From the NCBI RefSeq assembly GCF_002741075.1, contig NZ_CP016634.1, positions 3,254,001-3,318,000 on the forward strand: a stretch of 64,000 nucleotides of DNA, in the 5' to 3' direction. The translations under genes were made by a program, and so were the position numbers. Of this stretch, positions 45,161-54,324 are shown in pieces (the stretch's first letter is position 1; each line of letters begins with the position of its first letter). The notes beneath the pieces are model-generated. The model saw nothing but the letters and a program-made list of their open reading frames with translations. It ran no database searches and was not told the origin of the DNA. This DNA comes from Pseudomonas putida. Lineage in GTDB: Bacteria > Pseudomonadota > Gammaproteobacteria > Pseudomonadales > Pseudomonadaceae.

Positions 45161-46825
45161 TCATACGGCCGGGGCTATGGTCCTGTAACGGACCTGCGTG
45201 GCACTCGTATCCAGCCCAAGCTGAGCGAGCCGCTCACGCACATGCGCCAGACAGGCGCCACCATCGGGCAAATAATGCCCAGACGCGTCGTTGATCATCC
45301 CCAGCAGATCCTGCACGATCGTGTGGGACGCTACACGTGCGATGCTGAACTCTCCTGCACAGACGACCGGGTTGCCGGAGCCGAGTTGACTATGGCGGAT
45401 ATAGCTGCTGCGGGATGCGGTCTTGTCCCAACGCCTGACAATGATGCTTCCCTGTGGGGTGTAGACCCACGTGTAAGAGTCGATCTCGGTATTGGGCTCA
45501 AGATAGACCGGTTTCTTGTCTTTGAGATCGTAGGCCAGAAGCCTGCCCTGGTACTCGCCAATCAGCTGGCAGACTCCATTGATCGTTTCAGGCTCGTAGG
45601 AGCGCCAATTCAGCCAATCAGACAGCAGAGGTCGCCAGTTGACCGGATAGGTGTATCCGGCGAAGTCCAACGGTGTCTGCCCGCCCTCCTCGCGCCAGTC
45701 CAACCAATTGATCTTGCCCGTCCAGTTTGCGCCTGAGGCTGGCAACAGCCATGGACTGTCGGATCCCAGCACACGATTGCTCATGTGGGCATTGACGACC
45801 AGATCCAGCGAACTCATCCGCCATGCCGGACCATAGCCGTCGCCGCTCACCTGATACAACTCCACGCTGACAAGTTCGTCGGCAAAGATCGCGCGCCCCT
45901 GGAACATGCTGACCAGATCCACGTCGGCGACCAAGGCCGAGCCTCGTTCGAAATTCCTGGCCAGAAACTGCTGGTGACGACTGCCGTTGATCGAGAAATA
46001 GACGCTGTCCGCAGTTCCGGCGCTGTATTCGTCGCAAACCTGGACATGCAGGACGAGTGTCTCAAGCAACATGCCCGATGCCTTGTTGCGCGGTCGTTTC
46101 ACCTGCCAGCGCACGGATGGCGAACGCGTGTCCTGGGGCCCCAGCCAGACCTCGCCGTGCACCGAATCGGCACACAGCGCCTGCGTTTGATCGCCAAACC
46201 CAAGCGCCCCCTCGGGCGAGAGATGCCATCTTTCGCTCCCCTGGGCGGCAGGCAGACAACGTATGCCCAGACCAAGCACCTGACCGGTAGCGACACTGGT
46301 CAGTTTCCCGTCCTTGAACATCCATTGCATGGCAAGCGTCTCCGGCCCCGAATCAATGCGCACGCCTTTTTCATCGGCCATCAGCAGCGCGTGCTCATGG
46401 CCCAGACAGAATGGGAGGCCCACCGGAAGCCCCTCGATTTCGGACTCGCGGCCTTCCTTGCCATCGAGCGAATCGAGCTGTAGGTGCGAGACTTCCGCAT
46501 CACGGCCATTGGCATCGATCAGACGCAGTGCAACGCCACTGGCCGCTTCCTGGATGTCAGCGATATGCCGAAACCCTTGCAGAAGATGGGCGCCAGTGAG
46601 CCGCTGGCCGTCTCCATAGACCACCAGCCAGGCCTGCTCATGATGTACCCGGTCATCGAAGACGCAGGCTTTGCTGCTCCCCCAGTTGATAACGGGTGTT
46701 CTCATCACTGGGGCATGGCCGGAATCAGCCTCTGGCGCGTCGTGCGACACACCCGAAAACAGCATGTCCTGTGGGATTTCCGGCAGTTGCTCGCGCGTCT
46801 GCCATTTCACGTTGAAACCGTACAT
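45161..46825 (-). CDS. Uncharacterised protein with PLAT-like and lectin-like segments
   Basis: 554 residues, no signal peptide or membrane segment. I do not recognise the whole protein. Residues ~255-350 (LVLHVQVCDEYSAGTADSVYF, SINGSRHQQFLARNFERGS, LVSVELYQVSGDGYGPAWRMSSLDL) follow the PLAT/LH2 beta-sandwich pattern of AGT-D-vyf ... F-RGS. Residues ~165-240 have repeated dG-L-s-tG-vLgLG / W-L-spEGaLgfG units that suggest a ricin-like beta-trefoil. The C-terminus has WxLN/WxDW repeats. ATG 46825 with GGAG. GC is slightly below that of its neighbours. A lipid- or sugar-binding secreted effector is one guess; evidence is limited to these patterns. Confidence 0.55.
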   Translation of the reverse strand: MYGFNVKWQTREQLPEIPQDMLFSGVSHDAPEADSGHAPVMRTPVINWGSSKACVFDDRVHHEQAWLVVYGDGQRLTGAHLLQGFRHIADIQEAASGVALRLIDANGRDAEVSHLQLDSLDGKEGRESEIEGLPVGLPFCLGHEHALLMADEKGVRIDSGPETLAMQWMFKDGKLTSVATGQVLGLGIRCLPAAQGSERWHLSPEGALGFGDQTQALCADSVHGEVWLGPQDTRSPSVRWQVKRPRNKASGMLLETLVLHVQVCDEYSAGTADSVYFSINGSRHQQFLARNFERGSALVADVDLVSMFQGRAIFADELVSVELYQVSGDGYGPAWRMSSLDLVVNAHMSNRVLGSDSPWLLPASGANWTGKINWLDWREEGGQTPLDFAGYTYPVNWRPLLSDWLNWRSYEPETINGVCQLIGEYQGRLLAYDLKDKKPVYLEPNTEIDSYTWVYTPQGSIIVRRWDKTASRSSYIRHSQLGSGNPVVCAGEFSIARVASHTIVQDLLGMINDASGHYLPDGGACLAHVRERLAQLGLDTSATQVRYRTIAPAV

Positions 46826-46969
46826 CGATTGTCTCCAAATCCGTTAGATGCGGGTACTTGAATCAAGGACCGAGCAATCTACGGATGTGGAACACCAGCG
46901 GCAGTCAGCGCTGTTCCCTCTTCCAGGTGTGAACCCCAGCACGCGTCCCGTAGGACCCAGGCTGCTTCG

Positions 46970-48286
46970 CTAGAGTGGCGAGGTGACCGAGCACTGCGCT
47001 GCACACACGGGCCTACGATGGCGGAAGTACACCGCCGTCATGAAGCCGACAAGCCCCATGACCAAGCAGAACCCTACGCATACCCAGGGGCTCCAAGGCA
47101 TCAATGCGATCAACGCCAGCGGCGTGGTGCTGGCCCACAGGGCGTAGGCGATGTTGTAGGTAAAGGAAATACCCGAAACGCGGATCTGCGCCGGGAACAA
47201 CCCGACCATCACCGACGGCACCACCCCCACCACGCCACAGGACAAGCCCGCCAGAGCATAGGCCAACCAGATCCAGCCCAACTGCCCCACCAGGCTTGCG
47301 TACAACGCTCCGATGCCCAAGGGCAGCAGCAGGCTGTAGATCATCAACGCACGCCACGCACCGATGCGGTCGACCAGCAGGCCAGCCAATACGCAACCGA
47401 TGTTGAGAAAGACGATGCCCACGCTGCTCAGGGCGAAGGTGTGCCCTGCGGCTATGCCAAAGCGCTGCTGCATCACGGTCGGCGTGATCACGACCAACAC
47501 CACCACCGCCGAGGTCAGCACACAGGTCAGCAGCGCCGCCGGAAACAGCGCATGGCGATGCTCACCCAGCACGCTGCGCAGTGGAAACGCCACCGGCTGC
47601 TCCTGGCGCTCGCGCAGGGCCAGGAATACCGGCGTTTCACTCAACCAACGGCGCAACCAGACGCCGATGACACCAAACACACCACCCAACAGGAAGGGAT
47701 AACGCCAGGCGTAGTCGAGAATTTCTTGCGGACTATAGACCTGCGCCAGCAAGGTCGCGGTCAGGGCACCCAGCAGGTAGCCGAAGGTCAGCCCGGCCTG
47801 CAAAAAGCCTAGGGCATAACCGCGTCGGCCAACAGGGGCGTGTTCGGCAACGAAGGTCCAGGCGCTCGGCACCTCGCCGCCCACTGCAGCGCCTTGAAGG
47901 ATGCGCAATGCCAGCAGGATCAGCGGCGCGGCATAGCCGATATCGGCATAGGTCGGCATCACGCCGATCAGCAAGCACGGCAAGGCCATCATCAGGATAC
48001 TCAGGCTGAACACCCGCTTGCGCCCCAGATGGTCGGCGAAGTGCGCCATCAGGATGCCGCCCAGCGGCCTGGCCAGGTAGCCAGTGACGAAAATCCCGAA
48101 GCTTTGCAGCAGCCGCAACCACTCGGGCATCTCGGGCGGGAAGAACAGTTGGCTGAGGGTCAGGGCAAAGAACACGAAGATGATGAAATCGTAGATTTCC
48201 AACGCGCCGCCCAACGCCGCCAGGCCCAGGGTCCGGTGATCGCCACGGCTGAACCGGGGCGCACGGGCGGTATCGATGGCAGTCAT
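46970..48286 (-). CDS. MFS transporter, metabolite:H+ symporter type
   Basis: 438 residues, twelve predicted membrane segments. Family signatures of the MHS/ProP group: LGALEIYDFIIFVFFA-like first helix (GGALEIYDFIIFVFFALTLS), GYLARPLGGILMAHFADHLGRKRVF and LRILQGAAVGGEVPSAW. It probably takes up an organic acid or related solute with protons. ATG 48286 is chosen by homology to typical starts; its ribosome site is weak. No linked catabolic genes point to the substrate. Confidence 0.85.
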   Translation of the reverse strand: MTAIDTARAPRFSRGDHRTLGLAALGGALEIYDFIIFVFFALTLSQLFFPPEMPEWLRLLQSFGIFVTGYLARPLGGILMAHFADHLGRKRVFSLSILMMALPCLLIGVMPTYADIGYAAPLILLALRILQGAAVGGEVPSAWTFVAEHAPVGRRGYALGFLQAGLTFGYLLGALTATLLAQVYSPQEILDYAWRYPFLLGGVFGVIGVWLRRWLSETPVFLALRERQEQPVAFPLRSVLGEHRHALFPAALLTCVLTSAVVVLVVITPTVMQQRFGIAAGHTFALSSVGIVFLNIGCVLAGLLVDRIGAWRALMIYSLLLPLGIGALYASLVGQLGWIWLAYALAGLSCGVVGVVPSVMVGLFPAQIRVSGISFTYNIAYALWASTTPLALIALMPWSPWVCVGFCLVMGLVGFMTAVYFRHRRPVCAAQCSVTSPL

Positions 48287-48352
48287 GGCAAGGTTCCGCA
48301 GATCGGCAAAAGGCAAGAGGATAGCAAATGCCACCCCCTTGCCCCACCCGAC

Positions 48353-48835
48353 TCAGCTCGAGCGGCTGAACACCGTGTGGCCGTAGTTCATGCGTCGGAT
48401 CGGGCCGCCCTTGCCCACCAAGCTCGCCGGCAGAGGCAACTGCCCTATCACCAGCGGCAGGTCGATGATCGCCATGAACGATTCCAGCGCCTCGTCATCC
48501 GGTACGCGCGGCAGGCTGATGTTCACCGCCTGGCGCTGGGCCTGAGGCACCGCAGGCACCTTCAAGTGCTGGGAGTGGTAGAGCAAGGCATGCTGGATCT
48601 GGGTGCTGACCCGGCAGAAGCGCGCCAGGTCGACACCAGCGTGGCTGGCCAGCTCGATATTGCCGATCAACAGGTTGAACGGTTGCAGCGCACTCTGCAC
48701 CAGGCGCTGCAGGTCTTCGAAGCTCTCCACCGGGGCGATGCGGTAATAGCCCAGGCCATTGAGCATTTTCTCCAGTTGCAAACGCTGGCACGGATGCTCG
48801 TCGGCAATGAGGATGCGCAGGGTCTTGTTTGCCAT
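48353..48835 (-). CDS. Receiver-domain-like protein with degenerate phosphorylation site
   Basis: 160 residues. The first ~120 fold like a response-regulator receiver (LRILIADEHPCQRLQLEKMLNGLGY, acidic pair Asp12-Glu13, VESFEDLQRLVQS, LLIGNIELASHAGVDLARF). The usual phosphoacceptor Asp aligns with Asn59, so phosphorylation is doubtful. No output domain follows, only a ~40-residue tail. ATG 48835 chosen; the frame upstream lacks domain sequence. Possibly a phosphorylation-independent adaptor. It lies between the transporter and the ECF sigma gene. Confidence 0.7.
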   Translation of the reverse strand: MANKTLRILIADEHPCQRLQLEKMLNGLGYYRIAPVESFEDLQRLVQSALQPFNLLIGNIELASHAGVDLARFCRVSTQIQHALLYHSQHLKVPAVPQAQRQAVNISLPRVPDDEALESFMAIIDLPLVIGQLPLPASLVGKGGPIRRMNYGHTVFSRSS

Positions 48836-49044
48836 CGTCTGCACCTGGGCAACGAGGGTTGAGGAAATACGCCCTGCCCCTACTACGCCAGTACAGGCGA
48901 CCGCCGCGACGGGGCCTGGCCGGGGACTTTCCTTGATAGTTGTCGGGAAACCAGGAGAAATCAAGTCGCCAGCATGGGAATTTTCATTTGCCATCAAGGG
49001 TGTAACGCAGCTGATACGGGTGTTTCAGCGCCGTGTCGAATACG

Positions 49045-49536
49045 TCAGGATTCCCACTCGCGCATGCGCACGCGGCAGTGTTTCATCGCATTGACAATGT
49101 GCTTTTCCACCAGGCTGCGGGAGATCCCCAAACGCTCGGCGATCTGCTGGTGGGACAGCCCTTCGAGCTTGCGCAGCAGGAAGCTTTCCCGGCAGGGCTT
49201 GTTCAGTTCATCCAGCGCGCGCTGCATCAGTTCCAGGCGCTGGTCCATCTGCATGCGCTGGGACAACCCAGGCCCATGCCAGCGCTCGTCCGTATCCAGC
49301 ACCTCCAGCGGCTCGGCCTGGCGTACCTGATGACGCCGATGGCGATCGACTACCAGATTCAGTGCAGTACGGTACAAAAAGGCGCGCGGGTGTTCGATGC
49401 GCTGAGCATCGGTGCGCTCCAGCACCCTCAGGTAGGCATCATGGGCGACGTCCTCTGCCGCCTGGCGGTTGCCCAGGCGCGCGGAAAGGAAACTCACCAG
49501 CTCACGATAGTAATGTTCCACGACGGTACCTGGCAT
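49045..49536 (-). CDS. FecI-type ECF sigma factor
   Basis: 163 residues from ATG 49536 (MPGTVVEHYYRELVSFLSARLGN); alternative TTG (49584) or GTG (49548) starts lie upstream. Region 2: AEDVAHDAYLRVL and HPRAFLYRTALNLVVDRHRRHQ. Region 4: LDELNKPCRESFLLRKLEGLSHQQIAERLGISRSLVEKHIVNAMKHCR. This is the iron-starvation subgroup (FecI/PupI). No FecR-like antisigma gene or TonB receptor lies next to it. It is divergent from pvdRT-opmQ, with a Fur-like box upstream, so iron control is likely. Confidence 0.88.
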   Translation of the reverse strand: MPGTVVEHYYRELVSFLSARLGNRQAAEDVAHDAYLRVLERTDAQRIEHPRAFLYRTALNLVVDRHRRHQVRQAEPLEVLDTDERWHGPGLSQRMQMDQRLELMQRALDELNKPCRESFLLRKLEGLSHQQIAERLGISRSLVEKHIVNAMKHCRVRMREWES

Positions 49537-49595
49537 TTCCTTGCTCGACACTTGCAATCGGAACACGGGACGAAGTGATATCAATGCGACATACT

Positions 49596-49614
49596 ACAAA
49601 TTATAATTATTCTC
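49596..49614 (-). promoter_or_regulatory. Fur-like box upstream of the ECF sigma gene
   Basis: ACAAATTATAATTATTCTC matches the 19-bp Fur consensus GATAATGATAATCATTATC in 13 of 19 positions by hand. It lies 60 bp upstream of the sigma start, where repression by Fur-iron would act. Confidence 0.55.
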
Positions 49615-49645
49615 AGCAACAGCCTACCTCTTTGCCTTCTGCGCT

Positions 49646-49669
49646 TAAATTCCGACATCCAGGCTTCGT
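49646..49669 (+). promoter_or_regulatory. PvdS-dependent promoter of pvdRT-opmQ
   Basis: TAAAT (49646-49650), 16 bases, CGT (49667-49669): exact match to the iron-starvation promoter TAAAT-N16-CGT, 68 bp upstream of pvdR. Confidence 0.8.
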
Positions 49670-49736
49670 CTAACTGGGACCGCCTTGCGCCCCACGATTG
49701 ACCGCGCGTGGCCATCACTCCTGGCCGGAAGCCTGC

Positions 49737-50915
49737 ATGAAACGCTTAACCAACACCCGCCGTCGTATCCTGTTCGGTGGCCTGGGCCTGCTCGGCCTGG
49801 GTGCCTCGCTGGCCTGGAAGACCCTGCCCTTCGGCGCGCTGCCGGTCAGCACCGTCGAGGTCGTGCGGGGCGATATCGAAAGCAGCGTCACCGCCCTGGG
49901 CACCTTGCAGCCCAGGCGTTATGTCGATGTGGGCGCCCAGGCCTCCGGGCAGATCCGCACCCTGCACGTTGAGGTGGGCGACCCAGTGCGCCAGGGCCAA
50001 CTGCTGGTGGAGATCGACCCGTCCACCCAGCAAGCCAGGCTCGACGCCGGCCGCTACTCGATCGAAAACCTCAAGGCCCAGTTGGCCGAGCAACGCGCCC
50101 AGCACCGGCTGGCCACCCAGCAGCACGCACGCCAACGCGACCTGGCCGCCGCCGGCGCCACCCGAGAGGAAGACCTGCAAACGGCCCAGGCCCAACTCAA
50201 GGTGACCCAGGCCCGCATCGACATGTACCAGGCGCAGATCCGCCAGGCCCAGGCCAGCCTGCGCAGCGATGAGGCCGAACTGGGCTACACACGCATCTAC
50301 GCGCCCATGAGCGGCACCGTGGTCGCGGTGGATGCTCGGGAGGGCCAGACCCTCAACGCCCAGCAACAGACGCCGTTGATCCTGCGTATCGCCAAGCTCT
50401 CGCCGATGACCGTCTGGGCCCAAGTGTCGGAAGCCGACATCGGCAAGGTCCAGCCCGGCATGAGCGCCTATTTCACCACCCTGGCCGGCGGCAAACGCCG
50501 CTGGAGCAGCCGCGTGCGCCAGATCCTGCCGATCCCGCCCAAGCCACTGGACCAGGCCAGCCAGGGTGGCGGCAGCCCGGCCAGCGCCAGCATCGGCACC
50601 ACCGGCAACAAGGTGGTGCAGTACACCGTGCTGCTGGACGTCGATAACCCCGATGGCGCCCTGATGGCCGAAATGACCACCCAGGTGTTCTTCGTCGCCG
50701 GCCAGGCCAAGCAGGTGCTCACCGCGCCTCTGGCGGCGCTGGACGACACCGACGGCGACGGCCTGCGCCTGGCCCAGGTGCTCAATCGCGAAGGCAAGAT
50801 CGAGCAGCGTCAGGTCCGCACCGGCCTGAGCGACCGCCTGCGCGTGCAGATCCTCGACGGTCTGAGCGAGGGCGAGCGCCTGGTCATCGGTGCCCCGTCC
50901 GCCAGCGGAGGTTGA
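49737..50915 (+). CDS. pvdR: MacA-type periplasmic adaptor PvdR (pyoverdine efflux)
   Basis: 392 residues. N-terminal anchor (RRRILFGGLGLLGLGASLAW), lipoyl half-motifs around a long coiled-coil hairpin (GQIRTLHVEVGDPVRQGQLLVEID ... about residues 80-170 ... TRIYAPMSGTVVAVDAREGQTL), then beta-barrel and membrane-proximal domains. It links inner-membrane PvdT to outer-membrane OpmQ for export or recycling of pyoverdine. ATG 49737 has GGAAG upstream; an earlier start at 49698 is unlikely. A perfect PvdS-type promoter lies 68 bp upstream. Confidence 0.92.
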   Translation: MKRLTNTRRRILFGGLGLLGLGASLAWKTLPFGALPVSTVEVVRGDIESSVTALGTLQPRRYVDVGAQASGQIRTLHVEVGDPVRQGQLLVEIDPSTQQARLDAGRYSIENLKAQLAEQRAQHRLATQQHARQRDLAAAGATREEDLQTAQAQLKVTQARIDMYQAQIRQAQASLRSDEAELGYTRIYAPMSGTVVAVDAREGQTLNAQQQTPLILRIAKLSPMTVWAQVSEADIGKVQPGMSAYFTTLAGGKRRWSSRVRQILPIPPKPLDQASQGGGSPASASIGTTGNKVVQYTVLLDVDNPDGALMAEMTTQVFFVAGQAKQVLTAPLAALDDTDGDGLRLAQVLNREGKIEQRQVRTGLSDRLRVQILDGLSEGERLVIGAPSASGG

Positions 50916-52880
50916 ATGTCTGCGCCCCTGATCGAACTCACCGACATCCGCAAGGCCTACGGCGGCATCGACACACCCAAAGTCGAGGTGCTGCGCGGCA
51001 TCAGCCTGAGCATCCACCCCGGCGAGTTCGTCGCCATCGTCGGCGCCTCGGGGTCAGGCAAGTCGACGCTGATGAACATCCTCGGCTGCCTCGATCGCCC
51101 AAGCGCCGGCCATTATCGCTTTGCCGGCAAGGACGTCGCCGACCTGGACAGCGACGAACTGGCCTGGCTGCGCCGAGAGGCCTTTGGCTTCGTGTTCCAG
51201 GGCTATCACCTGATCCCCTCGGGCTCCGCCCAAGAGAACGTCGAGATGCCGGCCATCTACGCCGGCACCCCAGCCGTCGAACGCCACGCCAGGGCCCACG
51301 CCCTGCTCGAACGCCTGGGTCTGGCCAGCCGCACCGGCAACCGCCCACACCAGTTGTCCGGCGGCCAGCAGCAACGGGTATCGATCGCCCGGGCCTTGAT
51401 GAACGGTGGCCACATCATCCTCGCCGACGAGCCCACGGGCGCACTGGACAGCCACAGCGGCGCCGAAGTCATGGCCTTGCTGGACGAGCTCGCCCACCAA
51501 GGCCATGTGATCATCCTGATCACCCATGACCGCGAAGTGGCGGCACGCGCACACCGAGTCATCGAGATCCGCGACGGCCTGATGATCAGCGACTCGGCCG
51601 ACGAGGCCCCCGCAACCGAGAGCCATCAAGGCCTGCAAGCCGACGAGCTGCGCCAGCGCCTGGACCGCGGCGCCACCCTGCGCGGCGCCTGGAAAGGCGA
51701 GCTGTTCGAAGCCTTGCAGGCGGCCTGGCGGGTCATGTGGATCAACCGCTTTCGCACGGCCCTGACCTTGCTCGGCATCGTCATCGGCGTTGCCTCGGTG
51801 GTGGTGATGCTGGCAGTCGGTGAAGGCAGCAAACGTCAGGTCATGGCGCAGATGGCCGCGTTCGGCTCGAACATCCTCTACCTGTCCGGCAAGGCGGCGA
51901 CCCTGCGCGAGCCGGCGGGCCTCATCACCTTGGACGATGTCGCCGCGATCGCCGAGCTGCCCCAGGTCAAACGCGTCATGCCGGTCATCGGCGAAGAGCT
52001 GATGGTGCGTTACGGCAACAACAGCCAGCAGTTCTATGTCGGCGGCAACAACACCTGGTTCCCTGAGATCTTCAACTGGCCGGTGGTCGAGGGCAGCTTA
52101 TTCAGCGAAGCAGACGAAGCCAGTGGCGCCGCCGTGGCAGTGATCGGCCAGAAAGTGAAGGAGAAGATGCTCGACAACCAGCGCGACCCGCTGGGTCAGT
52201 ACCTGTTGATTGGCAACGTGCCGTTCCAGGTCATCGGCATCCTGGCCGGCAAGGGTGCCAGCTCGGGCGACCAGGACAGCGACGAACGCATCGTGGTGCC
52301 CTACTCCGCCGCCGCCATCCGCCTGTTCGGCCGTTACGACCCCGAATACGTCACCATCGCCGCCCTCGATTCCTCACGTGTGCATGACACCGAAGCGGCC
52401 ATCGACCACCTGCTGCGCCAGCGTCACCAAGGCAAGCACGACTTCGAACTGACCAACGACGCCGCCTTGATCCAGGCCGAGGCACGCACCCAGAACAGCC
52501 TGTCGCTGATGCTCGGTGCCATTGCCGCCATCTCCTTGCTGGTCGGCGGCATCGGCGTGATGAACATCATGCTCATGACCGTGCGCGAGCGCACTCGCGA
52601 GATTGGCATCCGCATGGCCACTGGGGCCCGTCAGCGCGACATCCTGCGTCAGTTCCTCAGCGAAGCGGTGATGCTGTCGATGGTCGGCGGGGTGACGGGC
52701 ATCGTCCTTGCCCTGTGCATCGGCAGTGGCCTGATGCTCGCAGGCATTGCCGTGGCGTTCGCCTTGCCTGCCATTCTCGGCGCATTCGCCTGCGCCGTCG
52801 TCACCGGCGTGGTGTTCGGCTTCATGCCGGCCCGCAAGGCCGCTCGCCTCGATCCGGTCAAAGCCCTTACCAGCGTATAA
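50916..52880 (+). CDS. pvdT: MacB-type ABC transporter PvdT (pyoverdine efflux)
   Basis: 654 residues. N-terminal ABC domain with Walker [10 protein letters not shown], signature [15 protein letters not shown], Walker [14 protein letters not shown]; then four membrane segments of the FtsX/MacB type with a large periplasmic domain ([22 protein letters not shown] ... [26 protein letters not shown]). ATG overlaps the pvdR stop region (TGAATG). It energises the PvdRT-OpmQ tripartite pump. Confidence 0.95.
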   Translation: MSAPLIELTDIRKAYGGIDTPKVEVLRGISLSIHPGEFVAIVGASGSGKSTLMNILGCLDRPSAGHYRFAGKDVADLDSDELAWLRREAFGFVFQGYHLIPSGSAQENVEMPAIYAGTPAVERHARAHALLERLGLASRTGNRPHQLSGGQQQRVSIARALMNGGHIILADEPTGALDSHSGAEVMALLDELAHQGHVIILITHDREVAARAHRVIEIRDGLMISDSADEAPATESHQGLQADELRQRLDRGATLRGAWKGELFEALQAAWRVMWINRFRTALTLLGIVIGVASVVVMLAVGEGSKRQVMAQMAAFGSNILYLSGKAATLREPAGLITLDDVAAIAELPQVKRVMPVIGEELMVRYGNNSQQFYVGGNNTWFPEIFNWPVVEGSLFSEADEASGAAVAVIGQKVKEKMLDNQRDPLGQYLLIGNVPFQVIGILAGKGASSGDQDSDERIVVPYSAAAIRLFGRYDPEYVTIAALDSSRVHDTEAAIDHLLRQRHQGKHDFELTNDAALIQAEARTQNSLSLMLGAIAAISLLVGGIGVMNIMLMTVRERTREIGIRMATGARQRDILRQFLSEAVMLSMVGGVTGIVLALCIGSGLMLAGIAVAFALPAILGAFACAVVTGVVFGFMPARKAARLDPVKALTSV

Positions 52881-52883
52881 CTC

Positions 52884-54287
52884 ATGACCCTGCCCAGCCG
52901 CATCAGCCTGTTGACCCTGAGCCTCGCCCTCGCCGCCTGCAGCACACCGCCCGCACCGGAGGCCGGTATCGCCGCCCCAGCGGCCTGGCTCACCCAGCCC
53001 GACGACGGTGCCCGGCCGCGGCCCGACGCTGTCTGGTGGAAGGCCTTCGCCAGCCCTGAGCTGGACCATTTGATCGAACGAGCCCTGGCCAACAGCCATG
53101 ACCTCGGCGCCGCCACCGCACGGGTGCGCCAGGCCCAGGCCCGCGCAGTGATCGCGGGTGCGCCTTTGTTGCCCGAGGTGCAGTTCGGCCTGGATGGCAG
53201 CCGCCAGCGCCTGCTGCGCGGCGATGGCAATGACCAGCTCGATGCCAGCAGCAGCGAGCGCACCAGCACCTCGTTCGGCACCCGTCTGAGCGCCAGCTAC
53301 GAGATCGATTTCTGGGGAGGCCTGCGCGCTGCCCGCGACAGCGCCTTGCATGGCCTGGACGCCAGCCGTTTCGACCGCCAGACGGTCGAGCTGACCTTGG
53401 CCAGCGCGGTGGCCGACAGTTACCTCCAAGGCCTGGCATTGGAGGAACAGCTGCGCATTGCCCGTCTGAACTTGAGCAACGCCCGTGATGTGCTGACGCT
53501 GGTGCAAGCGCGGGAGCGATCAGGCTCGGCCACGCGCCTGGAGCTGGCCCAGCAGCGCAGCCTGGTGGCTGCCCAGGAACGCCAGGTGCCGCTGCTTGCG
53601 CAGCAATGGCAGGATAGCCGCGTCACCTTGGCCACCCTGCTGGGCGAGCCGGTCCAGCGCCTGCCCGCCAGCCGCCACACCCTCGGCGCCCTGCAATGGC
53701 CACACATCGGCAGCGGCGTGCCCAGCGACCTGCTCGGCCGACGCCCCGACATCGCCGCTGCCGAGGCACGCCTGGCGGCAGCCAGCGCCAATGTACAAGT
53801 CGCCCGGGCCGCGCTGCTGCCCAAGCTGACCCTTGGCGCCGACCTGGGCAGTGGCGCACGCACCTTCGCCCAGATCCTGGACAGCCCCTATTACACCCTC
53901 ACCAGCGGGCTGATCGCGCCGGTCTTCAACAACGGCCGCCTGCGCGCCGCCCGCGACCTGGCCACGGCCGAGCAGCAAGAACTGCTGGAGAACTACCGGG
54001 CGAGCATCCTGGCGGGCTTCGCCGACGTGGAAAAGGCGCTCAACGCCATTCGGGGCGTGGACAATCAGCGCCAGTGGCAAGATGAGGAAGTGCGCCAGGC
54101 GCGCATCGCGTTCGACCTGGCCCAACAGCGTTATGCCGCAGGGGCCGAGACGTTGCTCAGCGTGCTGGAAACCCAGCGCACTTTGTATGAAGCCCAGGAC
54201 CAGCAGGCACAATTGCGCCTGGCCCGGCTACAGGGCAGCGTGGCGTTGTACAAGGCATTGGGGGGTGGCTGGCAGGTGCCGCGCTGA
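52884..54287 (+). CDS. opmQ: Outer-membrane efflux lipoprotein OpmQ
   Basis: 467 residues of the TolC/NodT type. Signal with lipobox LAAC near residue 18, two outer-membrane-efflux repeats (LANSHDLGAATARVRQAQARAVIAGA and the second half LAAASANVQVARAALLPKLTLGADLG), and the conserved SYEIDFWGGLRAARDSA. It forms the outer-membrane exit of the PvdRT-OpmQ pump. Starts 3 bp after pvdT. The stop is followed by a GGGGCCGC/GCGGCCCC hairpin (54296-54314). Confidence 0.93.
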   Translation: MTLPSRISLLTLSLALAACSTPPAPEAGIAAPAAWLTQPDDGARPRPDAVWWKAFASPELDHLIERALANSHDLGAATARVRQAQARAVIAGAPLLPEVQFGLDGSRQRLLRGDGNDQLDASSSERTSTSFGTRLSASYEIDFWGGLRAARDSALHGLDASRFDRQTVELTLASAVADSYLQGLALEEQLRIARLNLSNARDVLTLVQARERSGSATRLELAQQRSLVAAQERQVPLLAQQWQDSRVTLATLLGEPVQRLPASRHTLGALQWPHIGSGVPSDLLGRRPDIAAAEARLAAASANVQVARAALLPKLTLGADLGSGARTFAQILDSPYYTLTSGLIAPVFNNGRLRAARDLATAEQQELLENYRASILAGFADVEKALNAIRGVDNQRQWQDEEVRQARIAFDLAQQRYAAGAETLLSVLETQRTLYEAQDQQAQLRLARLQGSVALYKALGGGWQVPR

Positions 54288-54295
54288 ACGGCATC

Positions 54296-54314
54296 GGGGC
54301 CGCTATGCGGCCCC
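54296..54314. terminator. Hairpin between convergent opmQ and pvdP
   Basis: GGGGCCGC-TAT-GCGGCCCC, 8-bp stem, no U-tract; a weak or factor-assisted terminator for both genes. Confidence 0.5.
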
Positions 54315-54324
54315 TGGGCATCGA

